Assembly: GCF_011761495.1 (NCBI RefSeq)
Contig: NZ_JAASRU010000004.1
Span: 124,001 to 188,000, forward strand
Length of the DNA: 64,000 nucleotides
Source of the DNA: Alkalibacillus almallahensis
Lineage (GTDB): Bacteria; Bacillota; Bacilli; Bacillales; Alkalibacillaceae
Reading direction: 5' to 3'
Shown here: positions 33,548-42,550 of the stretch, in pieces
Layout of the letters: the number at the start of each line of letters is the position of its first letter
Numbering within the stretch: position 1 is the stretch's first letter
Made by a program: the position numbers and the translations under genes
Notes under the pieces: generated by a model
The model's database searches: none
What the model saw: the letters and a program-made list of their open reading frames with translations, nothing else
What the model was told of the DNA's origin: nothing

Positions 33548-35599
33548 ATGAAACCACCTGTAGCAAAACGCATTTCACATTCTCATGAATTGCATGGCGA
33601 TGTACGAGAAGATGACTATTATTGGCTGAGGGATCGTGATAATCCGGAGGTCATCGATTATTTAAAGGAAGAAAATCACTATTACGAAGAAATCATGAAT
33701 CCATTAGAAGAACAATTCGAACAAATTTACCAAAGCATGGTAGACCGTGTTCCTGATTCAGAAGTGAAAGTGCCTGTGGAGCATGGGCCATTTTTCTACT
33801 ATTCACGCTTCGACAAAGACAAGCAATACCCAATCTATGCACGTAAGCACGCTGCAAGTCGAGAGTCTTTGCCAGAAGCAACAGAGGAAGTAGTGCTCGA
33901 TCTAAATGAATTAGCCACAGAGGATGAATATTTAAATGTGACCGTACAGCGCATGAGTACTGATCATAACCTTCTTGCTTACTTAGAAAATCGAGATGGC
34001 TCTGACCGTTTTACCATCTACATAAAGAACATGGAAACTGGTGAGCTTTTACCTGATCGAGTTCCGAATGTCTTTTTGATTGGCAGTTTGGAATGGAGTC
34101 GTTGTGGTAAGTATATTTTTTATGTGACTGTCGATGAACAACAGCGCCCGTTCAAGCTATGGAGGCATCGTCTGGGAAGTGATGTAAATAATGATGAACT
34201 ACTTTATGAAGAAAAAGATACCACATTTACATTATTCATGTCGAAATCTCAAAGTGGTAGATTTATAATTGTTGAGTCAAGTTCGAAAACAACGAGCGAA
34301 ATCCGCCTAATAGATGCAGATTCGCCGCTATCATCGATACAGCTGTTGGATGAACGCCGAGATGGGATCGAATATGATGTTGAGCATTGGGGTGATGACC
34401 TTCTCATACTGACAAATGAAGAAGCGTTGAACTTTCAGCTACTCCGTTGTCCTATCGATGATCTTAATTCAAGGGAAAAAGTTATTGAGTATAACGAGAA
34501 TCGCTATCTTCAAGCCATGTATCCGTTTCAAGACAGGTTACTACTATTTGGACGGGAGGATGGATTAACGCAAATTTGGATGCTACGTGATGATCGTTTA
34601 GAAAAAATCGAATGGGATGAACCCCTATATACCGTTTCTTTGATATCTCACCAAAGCTATGAGGCGAAGGAAGTACTACTTCAATATGAGTCCCATATCA
34701 CTCCAAGAACAACTTACGGGCTAAATTTGTTGACTGGTGAGAAGCGTAGGTTGCAAGTTGAACCGATTAGCGGTGAATTTGATCCATCCCGCTATCATCA
34801 AGATCAATTGTGGGTAGTAGCCGATGATGGAGTTAAAGTCCCGATGACGGTTGTCTATCAGGAAGACGCACTAAAATCTGGACCCGCCCCATTGGTTCTG
34901 GATGGATACGGATCATATGGAGCAAACAGCGATCCACATTTTAGTCCTTATCGCCTGCCGCTTCTGGACAAAGGAATTGTATTTGTCACAGCACAAGTGC
35001 GTGGCGGATCAGAAATGGGACGGAATTGGTATGAAGACGGAAAAATGCAGAATAAACGAAACACGTTCACCGATTTTGTAGTTGCAGCTGAGTATCTTAT
35101 TGAACATGAATACACTACTCCAAGCAAAATGGCTGCTCGCGGAGGAAGTGCGGGAGGCATGCTCGTAGGTGCAGTGTCCAATATGGCTGGAGACCTATTT
35201 CAGGTCATTGTTCCTGAAGTACCTTTCGTCGATGTAGTCACGACTATGCTAGATGAAACCATACCCCTTACCACATTAGAATGGGATGAATGGGGCGATC
35301 CACGAAAGCAAGATGACTATTTTTATATGAAATCATATAGCCCGTACGATAATGTGGAAACAAAAGACTATCCACATCTATATATCACAACTGGCATAAA
35401 CGATCCACGAGTTGCTTTCTGGGAACCAGCCAAGTGGGTTGCACGACTAAGAGCCATGAAAACCGACGATAACACCCTTCTGCTCAAAACAAACATGGGT
35501 GCCGGCCATTTCGGTGCATCAGGCCGTTTCAACCATTTAAAGGAAGCAGCTGAATGCTATGCGTTTATTTTGGATAAGCTTGATGTTGCTTTCGAATAA
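33548..35599 (+). CDS. S9 family peptidase, oligopeptidase B-like
   Basis: 683 residues without signal peptide. An N-terminal seven-bladed propeller (about 60-400) precedes the alpha/beta hydrolase domain with GGSAGG (Ser534), NDPR (Asp619) and GAGHFG (His654), the prolyl oligopeptidase triad. YYWLRDRDNPEVIDYL at the N-terminus and the overall length match oligopeptidase B (PtrB). Cleaves short peptides, typically after Arg or Lys, in the cytoplasm. AAAGGAG precedes ATG 33548. The 310 bp upstream hold no gene, only a weak hairpin near 33330. Followed by its own terminator. Confidence 0.93.
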   Translation: MKPPVAKRISHSHELHGDVREDDYYWLRDRDNPEVIDYLKEENHYYEEIMNPLEEQFEQIYQSMVDRVPDSEVKVPVEHGPFFYYSRFDKDKQYPIYARKHAASRESLPEATEEVVLDLNELATEDEYLNVTVQRMSTDHNLLAYLENRDGSDRFTIYIKNMETGELLPDRVPNVFLIGSLEWSRCGKYIFYVTVDEQQRPFKLWRHRLGSDVNNDELLYEEKDTTFTLFMSKSQSGRFIIVESSSKTTSEIRLIDADSPLSSIQLLDERRDGIEYDVEHWGDDLLILTNEEALNFQLLRCPIDDLNSREKVIEYNENRYLQAMYPFQDRLLLFGREDGLTQIWMLRDDRLEKIEWDEPLYTVSLISHQSYEAKEVLLQYESHITPRTTYGLNLLTGEKRRLQVEPISGEFDPSRYHQDQLWVVADDGVKVPMTVVYQEDALKSGPAPLVLDGYGSYGANSDPHFSPYRLPLLDKGIVFVTAQVRGGSEMGRNWYEDGKMQNKRNTFTDFVVAAEYLIEHEYTTPSKMAARGGSAGGMLVGAVSNMAGDLFQVIVPEVPFVDVVTTMLDETIPLTTLEWDEWGDPRKQDDYFYMKSYSPYDNVETKDYPHLYITTGINDPRVAFWEPAKWVARLRAMKTDDNTLLLKTNMGAGHFGASGRFNHLKEAAECYAFILDKLDVAFE

Positions 35600-35620
35600 A
35601 AATTCAAAGTTTTAAAAAGA

Positions 35621-35670
35621 CCCCCGAAGATTAGAGTAGAGCTAAAAATCTAACTTTCGGGGGTTAGTTC
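35621..35670 (+). terminator. Terminator of the S9 peptidase gene
   Basis: CCCCCGAAGATTAGA pairs with TCTAACTTTCGGGGG, followed by TTAGTTCTTATT. A second TTCGGGGG at about 35674 followed by GGGTTTTTATT could form an alternative arm. Confidence 0.8.
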
Positions 35671-35699
35671 TTATTCGGGGGTTGGGTTTTTATTAAGTG

Positions 35700-36075
35700 G
35701 TTATGACTTCCTCACTACCTTTGAAACACACTACACATGTGTTTTGATAGAAAGATAATAATAAATACGATACGCATATATTTTATTTTGCGTGAAGATA
35801 CACTCTTAAGAATTCTTTTATGGAAAATTGTTTGTTAATGTAAAAAACTCTATTGTTCCTATCCTTAAATATTTCTTTGAATAGTATCGTTGTACTATGC
35901 AACAAATCAAAGGTACAGCAATGTGCTTACAGGAGATCATCTATTTACTGATAGTTATGTTAATAAACTCTAATAATCATTTTGAAACTAACCTCCATTC
36001 CCTACTCTGTTCAATCTTTATTTTTAAGGATCATGGATTTTGGTGGAGGTTTTTATATCGGTTTAAAAGTGGCAA
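35700..36075. other. Intergenic stretch without recognisable gene
   Basis: AT-rich sequence between the peptidase terminator and the HD-GYP gene. I see no start with a good ribosome binding site, no stable hairpin and no repeat. The plus-strand frame from 35897 overlaps the HD-GYP gene and does not look coding. Confidence 0.5.
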
Positions 36076-37140
36076 CTATTCATCTTCAACCCCAACAATC
36101 GTAATATCCATTACAACACTTAGATCCAAATTATTATATTCAGTTAATAATTGGTTGTTTGACTGAAAGATTAATAGATTCGGCCTCAACGGGAAACCAC
36201 TATTCTGCTCAGTCACAATAGCTTTATCTCCATTATTTAGAAGTACAATTTTCCCATTTGGATAAGGGGATATGATTTTCAAAAAAGAAGGTAATATTTC
36301 TGGATCAAAATGTGTGCCAGCATTGCTCATGAGTAGTTCTATCGCTTCATCAGGTGTCCTCCCTGGCCTATAAGGACGATCCATCGTAACCGCGTCATAA
36401 ACATCAGCAATAGCCGTAATACGTCCGTAAAGGTGAATATCTTCACCTTTCAAATTTCTTGGATAACCCGTTCCATCATATTTTTCATGATGCTGTAAGG
36501 CGATATGTGCAGCTAAAAGGCTAATTTTATCCTTGATTTTCACAAATCCATCCATGGGGTGTTTCTTTACTACCTCAAATTCTTCCTGTGTTAGTTTACC
36601 AGGCTTGTTTAGAATCTCTTGTGGGATATATAATTTGCCCAGATCGTGCAGCAACCCGCCTACAGCAATATCACTTAACTGGCTCCTGCTTAAACCTAGC
36701 TCCTTAGCTATATACAAACTTAACACTGTTACGGAAACTGAATGAGTGTATGTACCAAGATCATAGCCTTGGATACTTGTAATATCTATACCAATATCAT
36801 CATTTGACAATACCTCAGACAAAATATCCTCCACCACATCTGTAATTTCTTCCATGCTTCTAACATGATCGGATTGATGAAAATTTTCTAATACATCTTT
36901 CGTAGTCGAGATAGCTTTTATTTTTGTTTCTTCAGTTAACGATTCCTGGAGTTTAATGTCTACACCTTCGAATCGTTCATCGCGTATCGTTAGACGTCGA
37001 TACCCCATCTTTTTTAATCGTTCAATCATTCTGGATTGGAGTTTTGTTCCTTCTGTGATCAATCGAGCACCACTAAGGTTATAGATATTTTGCTCTAATA
37101 TATCGTTTACTTTAACATTTTCTATATTTATATTTCGCAT
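36076..37140 (-). CDS. HD-GYP domain protein, probable c-di-GMP phosphodiesterase
   Basis: About 354 residues. An N-terminal region of about 120 residues (no clear sensor domain) precedes the HD-GYP domain: HSVSVTVLSLYIAKELG, the HD pair in GGLLHDLGKLYIP, KKHPMDGF, HHEKYDGTGYP (GYP motif) and ADVYDAVTMDRPYR. The domain hydrolyses cyclic-di-GMP to GMP. A C-terminal extension of about 70 residues (NGDKAIVTEQNSGFPLRPN) is common in Bacillus members. The start is uncertain: ATG 37140 or ATG 37170; the GGGG nearby is badly spaced for both. Role in motility or biofilm switching inferred. Confidence 0.88.
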   Translation of the reverse strand: MRNINIENVKVNDILEQNIYNLSGARLITEGTKLQSRMIERLKKMGYRRLTIRDERFEGVDIKLQESLTEETKIKAISTTKDVLENFHQSDHVRSMEEITDVVEDILSEVLSNDDIGIDITSIQGYDLGTYTHSVSVTVLSLYIAKELGLSRSQLSDIAVGGLLHDLGKLYIPQEILNKPGKLTQEEFEVVKKHPMDGFVKIKDKISLLAAHIALQHHEKYDGTGYPRNLKGEDIHLYGRITAIADVYDAVTMDRPYRPGRTPDEAIELLMSNAGTHFDPEILPSFLKIISPYPNGKIVLLNNGDKAIVTEQNSGFPLRPNLLIFQSNNQLLTEYNNLDLSVVMDITIVGVEDE

Positions 37141-37229
37141 AATAAAGCATAAATTCCCCTTGCTACACATTTTATTACTATTAGATTATAGCTATACACT
37201 ACTCTAGTTAATTATTGTACTTTGCAATG

Positions 37230-37660
37230 TATTTTTATATCTCTTCTATCAACACACAGCATTCAATATGATATGTTTACGGAAACATATCAACTGCTTA
37301 ATCTGACAACCACTGCAATCATAATAATACGGACAAGGTGACTTCACGCGACTATCGGCCGATTCAAGAATGCGTTTCACGCTAGCATTCACGAACCGCC
37401 CTATTCTTCGTGACGTAAATTTCAGCGGTCTCGCCTGGGAGTAAATACGGCACTTCCAACTGCTTACCTTCCCATTCAGCGATTCCCTTATCGTCATTCG
37501 TAAAGCCTGTTCACGTCACTTTCCCCGTTTAACCTTTTTGCGGTGACTTGTCATGCGGTTTCACGTTGCCATGCTTAGCACCTTGTGGTTTCGTTTGATT
37601 ATAATTAGATTATTGATGTTGCTTTTATGATTTGGTTGCTTTTTACGTTTACTCATAGTT
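37230..37660 (-). pseudogene. Decayed RlmCD-type methyltransferase (N-terminal remnant)
   Basis: Reading several minus-strand frames together gives MSKRKKQPNHKSN, then a TRAM domain (IAEWEGKQLEVPYLLPGETA) and an Fe-S motif (SPCPYYYDCSGCQIKQL). After that the coding stops; the SAM domain is missing. At least two frameshifts are visible. The layout is the same as the N-terminal third of the intact gene at 31747-33234, but this remnant has the full cysteine set (C, C, C). It is a dead paralogue of that enzyme class, not a fragment of the intact gene. Confidence 0.75.
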
Positions 37661-37817
37661 ATGACCTAACTTTCTTTTTGCCTTTGACCTTTCATTATAG
37701 CTTATCCCAGTAGCACAGTAAAATAAGGGAATCACTTAAACTCAAAACCTTTTAATTGGCATTTCATTAAAAGTTGAATATACTAGTAAACACATCAGAA
37801 TTGAGGGAGTTTTTGAA

Positions 37818-38771
37818 ATGACTCAAAAAATATATGTTATCCATGAAAACGCAGAATGGTCAGAACCCCTTTTCGACGCGCTCGACGCATTAGGTGTGCC
37901 GTATGAAGATTGGTTCATCGACCAAGGATCGATTGATTTGTCCGAGGCACCACCTGAAGGCATTTTCTATAATCGCATGAGCGCATCATCACATACTCGA
38001 TCACACCGATTCGCACCTGAGTTCACCTCAGCAGTGCTTGCTTGGTTAGATGAACATGATCGTGTCGTCTTAAATGGCAGCCATGCACTCGACTTAGAAA
38101 TTAATAAAGCAAGACAATATAGCGCCTTGCAAAAAGCCGGAATTCGCACACCGAAAACGATCGTCACCACTGGCACAGATCAACTAATCGAATCGGCGAA
38201 AAAAATGGATGCGCCGTTCATTACGAAACATAATCGCGCCGGCAAAGGGCTTGGCGTGCAATTGTTTTATAGCATCGAAGGCTTGAAACAATACGTGTAC
38301 TCAGACGATTTCGAAGAGCCAATCGATGGCATCACATTACTACAACAATATATTGAGTCTCCTGATTCATCGATCACACGGTGCGAATTTATTAATGGGC
38401 AGTTTTTCTACGCGGTAAACGTCGACACATCAGAAGGTTTCGAATTATGCCCAGCTGATGCTTGTTCAATTGAAGACCAATTTTGCATGACGACCGAGAA
38501 TACACGCGACAAATTTCAAATCATCACAGACTTTGATGATCCAATCATCACCCAATACGAGCAGTTTTTGAAACAAAATAACATTGCATTTGCGGGTATT
38601 GAATTCATTCGCGATGAAGCTGGATACCTGTACACATATGACGTCAACACGAATACCAACTACAATTCAAACGCCGAAGCTAAAGTCGAACAATTCGGCA
38701 TGCAAGAAATCGCCAAAACACTTGTGCACTATCTCAATCAACAAATAAAAAACGAACAGCACGTCGGATAA
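37818..38771 (+). CDS. RimK-like ATP-grasp ligase
   Basis: 317 residues. ATP-grasp features: DLEINKARQYSALQKAGIRTPKT, FITKHNRAGKGLGVQLF (glycine-rich ATP loop), IDGITLLQQYIE, and a C-terminal EFIRDEAGYLYTYDVNTNTNYN with the metal-binding Glu, Asp and Asn. The N-terminus binds a pre-grasp partner. The family joins an amino acid to a carboxylate; a RimK or lysine-biosynthesis-type glutamate ligase is the nearest type. AGGG precedes ATG 37818, and a terminator follows. Stands alone, so substrate unknown. Confidence 0.8.
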   Translation: MTQKIYVIHENAEWSEPLFDALDALGVPYEDWFIDQGSIDLSEAPPEGIFYNRMSASSHTRSHRFAPEFTSAVLAWLDEHDRVVLNGSHALDLEINKARQYSALQKAGIRTPKTIVTTGTDQLIESAKKMDAPFITKHNRAGKGLGVQLFYSIEGLKQYVYSDDFEEPIDGITLLQQYIESPDSSITRCEFINGQFFYAVNVDTSEGFELCPADACSIEDQFCMTTENTRDKFQIITDFDDPIITQYEQFLKQNNIAFAGIEFIRDEAGYLYTYDVNTNTNYNSNAEAKVEQFGMQEIAKTLVHYLNQQIKNEQHVG

Positions 38772-38778
38772 ATAAACA

Positions 38779-38820
38779 AAAATCGCACTGAGGACTTGAT
38801 CCTTTGTGCGATTTTTTATT
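38779..38820 (+). terminator. Terminator of the ATP-grasp gene
   Basis: AAATCGCAC pairs with GTGCGATTT and is followed by TTTATTTG. Confidence 0.8.
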
Positions 38821-38934
38821 TGTAAAATATTATATGTAACCATTCAATTTTTTTGCTATAATTTTTCTAGTCTACTAGTACTTAACTTATCTATAAAACT
38901 AAGAGAGTACAACAAATTAAAGGGGAAATAATTT

Positions 38935-39510
38935 ATGATGATTGGCTTTGAAGGCCCCATTTTAATTGTCGCCTTCATTCTTTGGATTGCTATAGTTATT
39001 TATTTGAAGTTAAAATCAAAAGCTACCAATTTGTATCTCTTTTTCTTCACAGTGTTTTACATATATCTATGTTTCGTTATTGATTATACACAATTCCCTA
39101 TTATATTAAATGAGCAAATGGCAGAAGATTTTGGGCAAAATGTATGGACCGATGCTAACTTAATTCCTTTCAACCTTGAACATTTTGCTATAAAAACTTC
39201 AATACTTAATATAGTTTTAACCATCCCTTTTGGTTTTGGATTCCCCTTCATAGCCAAGGCTACTTTTAAACGTATGGCGACTGCTGGTCTACTTATTGGG
39301 ATCTCTTTAGAAATGCTCCAACTAATTATGGCATTACTAATAGGTTTTACAACTAGATACGTAGATATTAATGATGTCTTATTTAATTTTCTTGGAACAC
39401 TCGCGGGTTATACACTTTTTAAAGTTTTTGTACGATTATTCAAGATGTCTATCCAAAAGTTTAATATCCAATTAAATTCCTTTTTAAAGTATGTATATAA
39501 TGACGATTAG
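38935..39510 (+). CDS. VanZ family membrane protein
   Basis: 191 residues with about five membrane segments. VanZ-like features: NLIPFNLEHFAIKTSILNIV, LTIPFGFGFPFI, SLEMLQLI and VDINDVLFNFLGTLAGYTLF. The family is named after VanZ of teicoplanin resistance; most chromosomal members have no proven role. GGGG lies 9 nt before adjacent ATG codons. After it, a GTTAGCAATT/AATTGCTAAC inverted repeat (39538-39588) lacks a T-run. Confidence 0.85.
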   Translation: MMIGFEGPILIVAFILWIAIVIYLKLKSKATNLYLFFFTVFYIYLCFVIDYTQFPIILNEQMAEDFGQNVWTDANLIPFNLEHFAIKTSILNIVLTIPFGFGFPFIAKATFKRMATAGLLIGISLEMLQLIMALLIGFTTRYVDINDVLFNFLGTLAGYTLFKVFVRLFKMSIQKFNIQLNSFLKYVYNDD

Positions 39511-39620
39511 AACTTCAATTTTAGCTTTCTCCAATGGGTTAGCAATTTTTTTCTGATCATAAATCGCTCGTAAAACAATTGCTAACTTATCCAAATGATT
39601 ATCAAATCCTAACTATACAA

Positions 39621-40058
39621 TCACTCCAACGAATGCTCATCAACTAATTGATCCACATGGTCCTGAAGTTCTTCTACCTCTGCATCACTCAAGCTCACCT
39701 GTTGGTTAAACTCCTCTGGTTCTTCAGGCAGTAAAATCGTCTGAGGTTGATCTAACGTCACTTCTCCCTCTTCGCCATTAGTCGCCGAATATTCAATCCG
39801 TGACTCAACGAATTCATGATCCTCATTATAATAGTCTTCAATTACTCTCGAGACAACATTTTCACCGTCATTATAAAACTCTGTGTGAGAATTTACTTTA
39901 GTATAGGCTCGGTCATCATGTAAGGAATCCGGTGTAACGAAAGCCTCTGTTTCGACTTTAGTCTGCTCACCAAATCCAACTTCCTAGCCACAGCCTGTTA
40001 ATACTATAATAGTTAAACCAATTAAACTGGCCAACACAATATATTTCAATTGCTTCAA
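39621..40058 (-). pseudogene. Lipoprotein gene with in-frame TAG after the lipobox
   Basis: From TTG 40058 the reading is MKQLKYIVLASLIGLTIIVL, TGCG, then TAG at 39984-39986 (codon 25), and then an intact acidic frame of 120 codons (EVGFGEQTKVETEAF, ending DHVDQLVDEHSLE) to TGA 39621. The lipobox LTGC and downstream protein are typical of a Bacillus lipoprotein, so one nonsense mutation (perhaps CAG to TAG) explains it. GGAG lies 9 nt before the TTG. It is the last gene after an ABC transporter permease and ATPase, so it was probably an accessory of that transporter. A suppressor tRNA or sequencing error would restore it. Confidence 0.7.
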
Positions 40059-40080
40059 CACCTAACACTCCTCTACTTAA

Positions 40081-40779
40081 CTATTGACTAACCAACTCAC
40101 GAAACGCCTCATCAGGATTCTGATGCACGGATGTTAAATCGCTATATGATCCTTCAAAAACGATTTTTCCATCATGTAGCAAAAAGATATGGCAGTTAAC
40201 ATGCTCTAGTTCTTGTAGCGTATGCGTTGACATGACCACGTATTGACCAGAACTCCTAGCAACAGACTCCAAACGATTTAACACGTTTAACCGCGAATCA
40301 GGATCAACACCTGATGTCGGTTCGTCAAATATGTATAGCTTCCGATCAAGTGCACACATCGCCGTCACCATCAACCATCTTCTTTCACCAAGTGACATAT
40401 CACCAAGCTTCAAATGCCATAAATGCTTAGCAAGTGATTGCTCTCTTTCATTCATACCATCGAAGAAGACAGGGTTGTGCACGTCAAATGGCTTCGAGGC
40501 CGTCTTCAAAAATAATCGCACCAAATCTTTACCTTTCAATGCATTCAAAAACGGAACCCCTTGGACTTGATAAGCTATTTCAGACTGCTTTACCCATTCT
40601 CTCAATTCACCAGCATTTGGTTTTAGCGAACCAGCCATAATATTAAACAACGTCGTCTTACCCGATCCATTCAACCCTAGTACGACATTTAATTGATCAG
40701 GTTTTAACCCCACATTAACATTGTCTAAGATCTTCTTTCCGCCCTCTTGATACCGAAAATCCATATTCACAATTTCCAC
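40081..40779 (-). CDS. ABC transporter ATP-binding protein
   Basis: 232 residues. Walker A GLNGSGKTTL, signature MSLGERRW (variant of LSGGQ), Walker B LYIFDEPTSGVDP and H-loop MSTHTLQE. GTG start with GGAGG 7 nt upstream. Separated by 11 bp from the permease gene, so the two form an ABC-2-type exporter. Cargo unknown. The non-canonical signature (SLGE) is odd but seen in some Bacillus exporters. Confidence 0.9.
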   Translation of the reverse strand: MEIVNMDFRYQEGGKKILDNVNVGLKPDQLNVVLGLNGSGKTTLFNIMAGSLKPNAGELREWVKQSEIAYQVQGVPFLNALKGKDLVRLFLKTASKPFDVHNPVFFDGMNEREQSLAKHLWHLKLGDMSLGERRWLMVTAMCALDRKLYIFDEPTSGVDPDSRLNVLNRLESVARSSGQYVVMSTHTLQELEHVNCHIFLLHDGKIVFEGSYSDLTSVHQNPDEAFRELVSQ

Positions 40780-40790
40780 ACCAACACCTC

Positions 40791-41525
40791 CTATTGTCGA
40801 ATCGTCCTGGATTCTAAATTCGCAAGTTTAATGGTTACTAGGCCAATGATCATATATATGCAACCTACGCTGGCCAGGGTCAACATATTCGTTACATCCA
40901 CAACATCAGAAATAATAACCGCTTCAGCTACGCGCAAAATAAATTCAGCCGGATTAATTAGAAACAACGGAGATTGCACCCCAACCATATCGCTCGTTAG
41001 ATACATTAAAACGATGGTCAGCAAACTAAACGCCGGCGCAATTGAATCCTCCTTAAATGGTAAGGTCATGATCCACGAAAAGAACAGCACTACTGGAATA
41101 AAGGTCACAGCAATTAAGAGTAAACTATTCATAATCAACATGAATGGATTCATTTGAAATAGCAAAGCAACGACTAAATTGAACACGATCATCGATACAA
41201 TCAGAAACAACAAGTTCGCTAAACCTTTTCCGAAAATAATTGAGCGTTTTGACCCTGCAATAAAACTAAACATCTTCAAAAACCCCTCTTCACGCATCAT
41301 AAAAAGGGACACAGCTGTATTAATCACCGCCGAAATTAAAATCATGAGGCTCCAAAAAAAAGCCAATACCAAATAGGCTTCTTGCTCTTGAGGTCGATTA
41401 ACAAACCAGTTGCTATAATTAATGAGGAAAAGGATTAACGGAATGAAAACGACCCAAAATAAATTCATCTTATTATAAACATTTCCTTTTAAAAACAAAC
41501 TAAAAAATTCATACGTCTTGGTCAT
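40791..41525 (-). CDS. ABC-2 type permease
   Basis: 244 residues with six hydrophobic segments. It has the ABC-2 shape: a short N-terminal tail (MTKTYEFFSLFLKGNVYNK), a loop and then paired helices. GGAAGG lies before ATG 41525. First gene of a permease-ATPase-lipoprotein operon, whose lipoprotein is now interrupted by TAG. Confidence 0.85.
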   Translation of the reverse strand: MTKTYEFFSLFLKGNVYNKMNLFWVVFIPLILFLINYSNWFVNRPQEQEAYLVLAFFWSLMILISAVINTAVSLFMMREEGFLKMFSFIAGSKRSIIFGKGLANLLFLIVSMIVFNLVVALLFQMNPFMLIMNSLLLIAVTFIPVVLFFSWIMTLPFKEDSIAPAFSLLTIVLMYLTSDMVGVQSPLFLINPAEFILRVAEAVIISDVVDVTNMLTLASVGCIYMIIGLVTIKLANLESRTIRQ

Positions 41526-41678
41526 ATTACCTTCCTTTCGAGAAACAAATTCAAATTAGTTATACTAACAATTATATTTGACCCGATTGCATATAACATT
41601 AAAAGCAATATCTTAATAATTTTAATCTATTCAGACTCCTCATCAAGAAATGCTAAGCTTTCGTTTGTTTAAGTACAC

Positions 41679-41957
41679 CTATTTACTTTCAAGTTTTAAG
41701 GCATCAACATACTGTTTAGCTTCCACTAATGAAAGCCCCATTGTTTCTCGAACCTTTTTTACCGCTTCGACATCATTACCTTCATCAAGCAATTCTCTTA
41801 ATTCATTATTTATTGGCTTTTCAGGGACATCAACTTTTTTAGAAATTTGTTCTAGATTATAATTCATGTTCTTAACACGACCATCTAGTTTATTGACCGC
41901 AAAGAGTAGATAAACTCCAATAAATAATATCAGTGTTTCTAAAAAATTAACTTCCAT
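41679..41957 (-). CDS. Membrane-anchored L7/L12 C-terminal-like domain protein
   Basis: 92 residues. One N-terminal membrane helix (LETLILFIGVYLLFAV), a linker, then a C-terminal segment GNDVEAVKKVRETMGLSLVEAKQYVDAL that resembles the C-terminal domain of ribosomal protein L7/L12 (two parts: GNDVEAVKKVRETMG and LSLVEAKQYVDAL). GGGGG lies 7 nt before ATG 41957, chosen over the ATG seven codons earlier. The domain normally contacts GTPases; here its role is unknown. Confidence 0.7.
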   Translation of the reverse strand: MEVNFLETLILFIGVYLLFAVNKLDGRVKNMNYNLEQISKKVDVPEKPINNELRELLDEGNDVEAVKKVRETMGLSLVEAKQYVDALKLESK

Positions 41958-42022
41958 GTTAGTACCCCCAACTACCATTTCATCTAAGAATCGTATCCAC
42001 TAGTGACATAGCTTTGACTATT

Positions 42023-42178
42023 CTAGATCCGTAAAATGACCAATATTAAAAACAATCCAATTGTCATATATACAATATATCTTTCTTTGTTAATCCCTTT
42101 TTTTAATTCCCACATTCCAAGTGTCACTAAAAATGTTCCGCCCAACAGAGCTGAAATAATCATCAAAATTATTAACAT
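42023..42178 (-). CDS. 51-residue two-helix membrane protein
   Basis: MLIILMIISALLGGTFLVTL begins the first helix, a KKGINKERY turn follows, and then a second hydrophobic helix. GGAGGGGGGA lies 6 nt before ATG 42178. No family recognised; the strong ribosome binding site makes it likely to be translated. Confidence 0.55.
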   Translation of the reverse strand: MLIILMIISALLGGTFLVTLGMWELKKGINKERYIVYMTIGLFLILVILRI

Positions 42179-42438
42179 TATTAATCCCCCCTCCACTCCG
42201 TTTTACATATGTCTTTATTTAACTCGTCAGCATGATGAAAAAATTAGACCCCATAATTCAGTAAACTCGCTACTTTAATTGAATAACACTCTTAAATTAA
42301 TTTTACACTCTCATCATGTAACCTTCCTTTCAAAGAGTAATATAGAAAACACTTAATTTCCTTCATTATTGCTACACTATGTATGTATCAAATTCCAAAT
42401 TTAATCAATCATTTTTACATATTATATCAGATTACCAT

Positions 42439-42480
42439 AAAAATAGGAGTTAGAAATTGAAATTTCTAACTCCTATTTTC
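42439..42480 (-). terminator. Subtilisin gene terminator
   Basis: AAAATAGGAGTTAGAAATT and its exact complement form a 17-18 bp stem with a tiny loop; T-runs flank both sides, so it may be bidirectional. Confidence 0.85.
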
Positions 42481-42550
42481 CGAGCTCTACTGCCCCAGCA
42501 AGTTTTTTATTGAATGTTTAAAAGAGTTAATATCTCAATCTATCAACCTA

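Noticed and set aside
39984-39986. TAG as pyrrolysine codon
   Set aside because: The lipoprotein has no link to methylamine metabolism, and no pylT/pylS is visible; a nonsense mutation is simpler.
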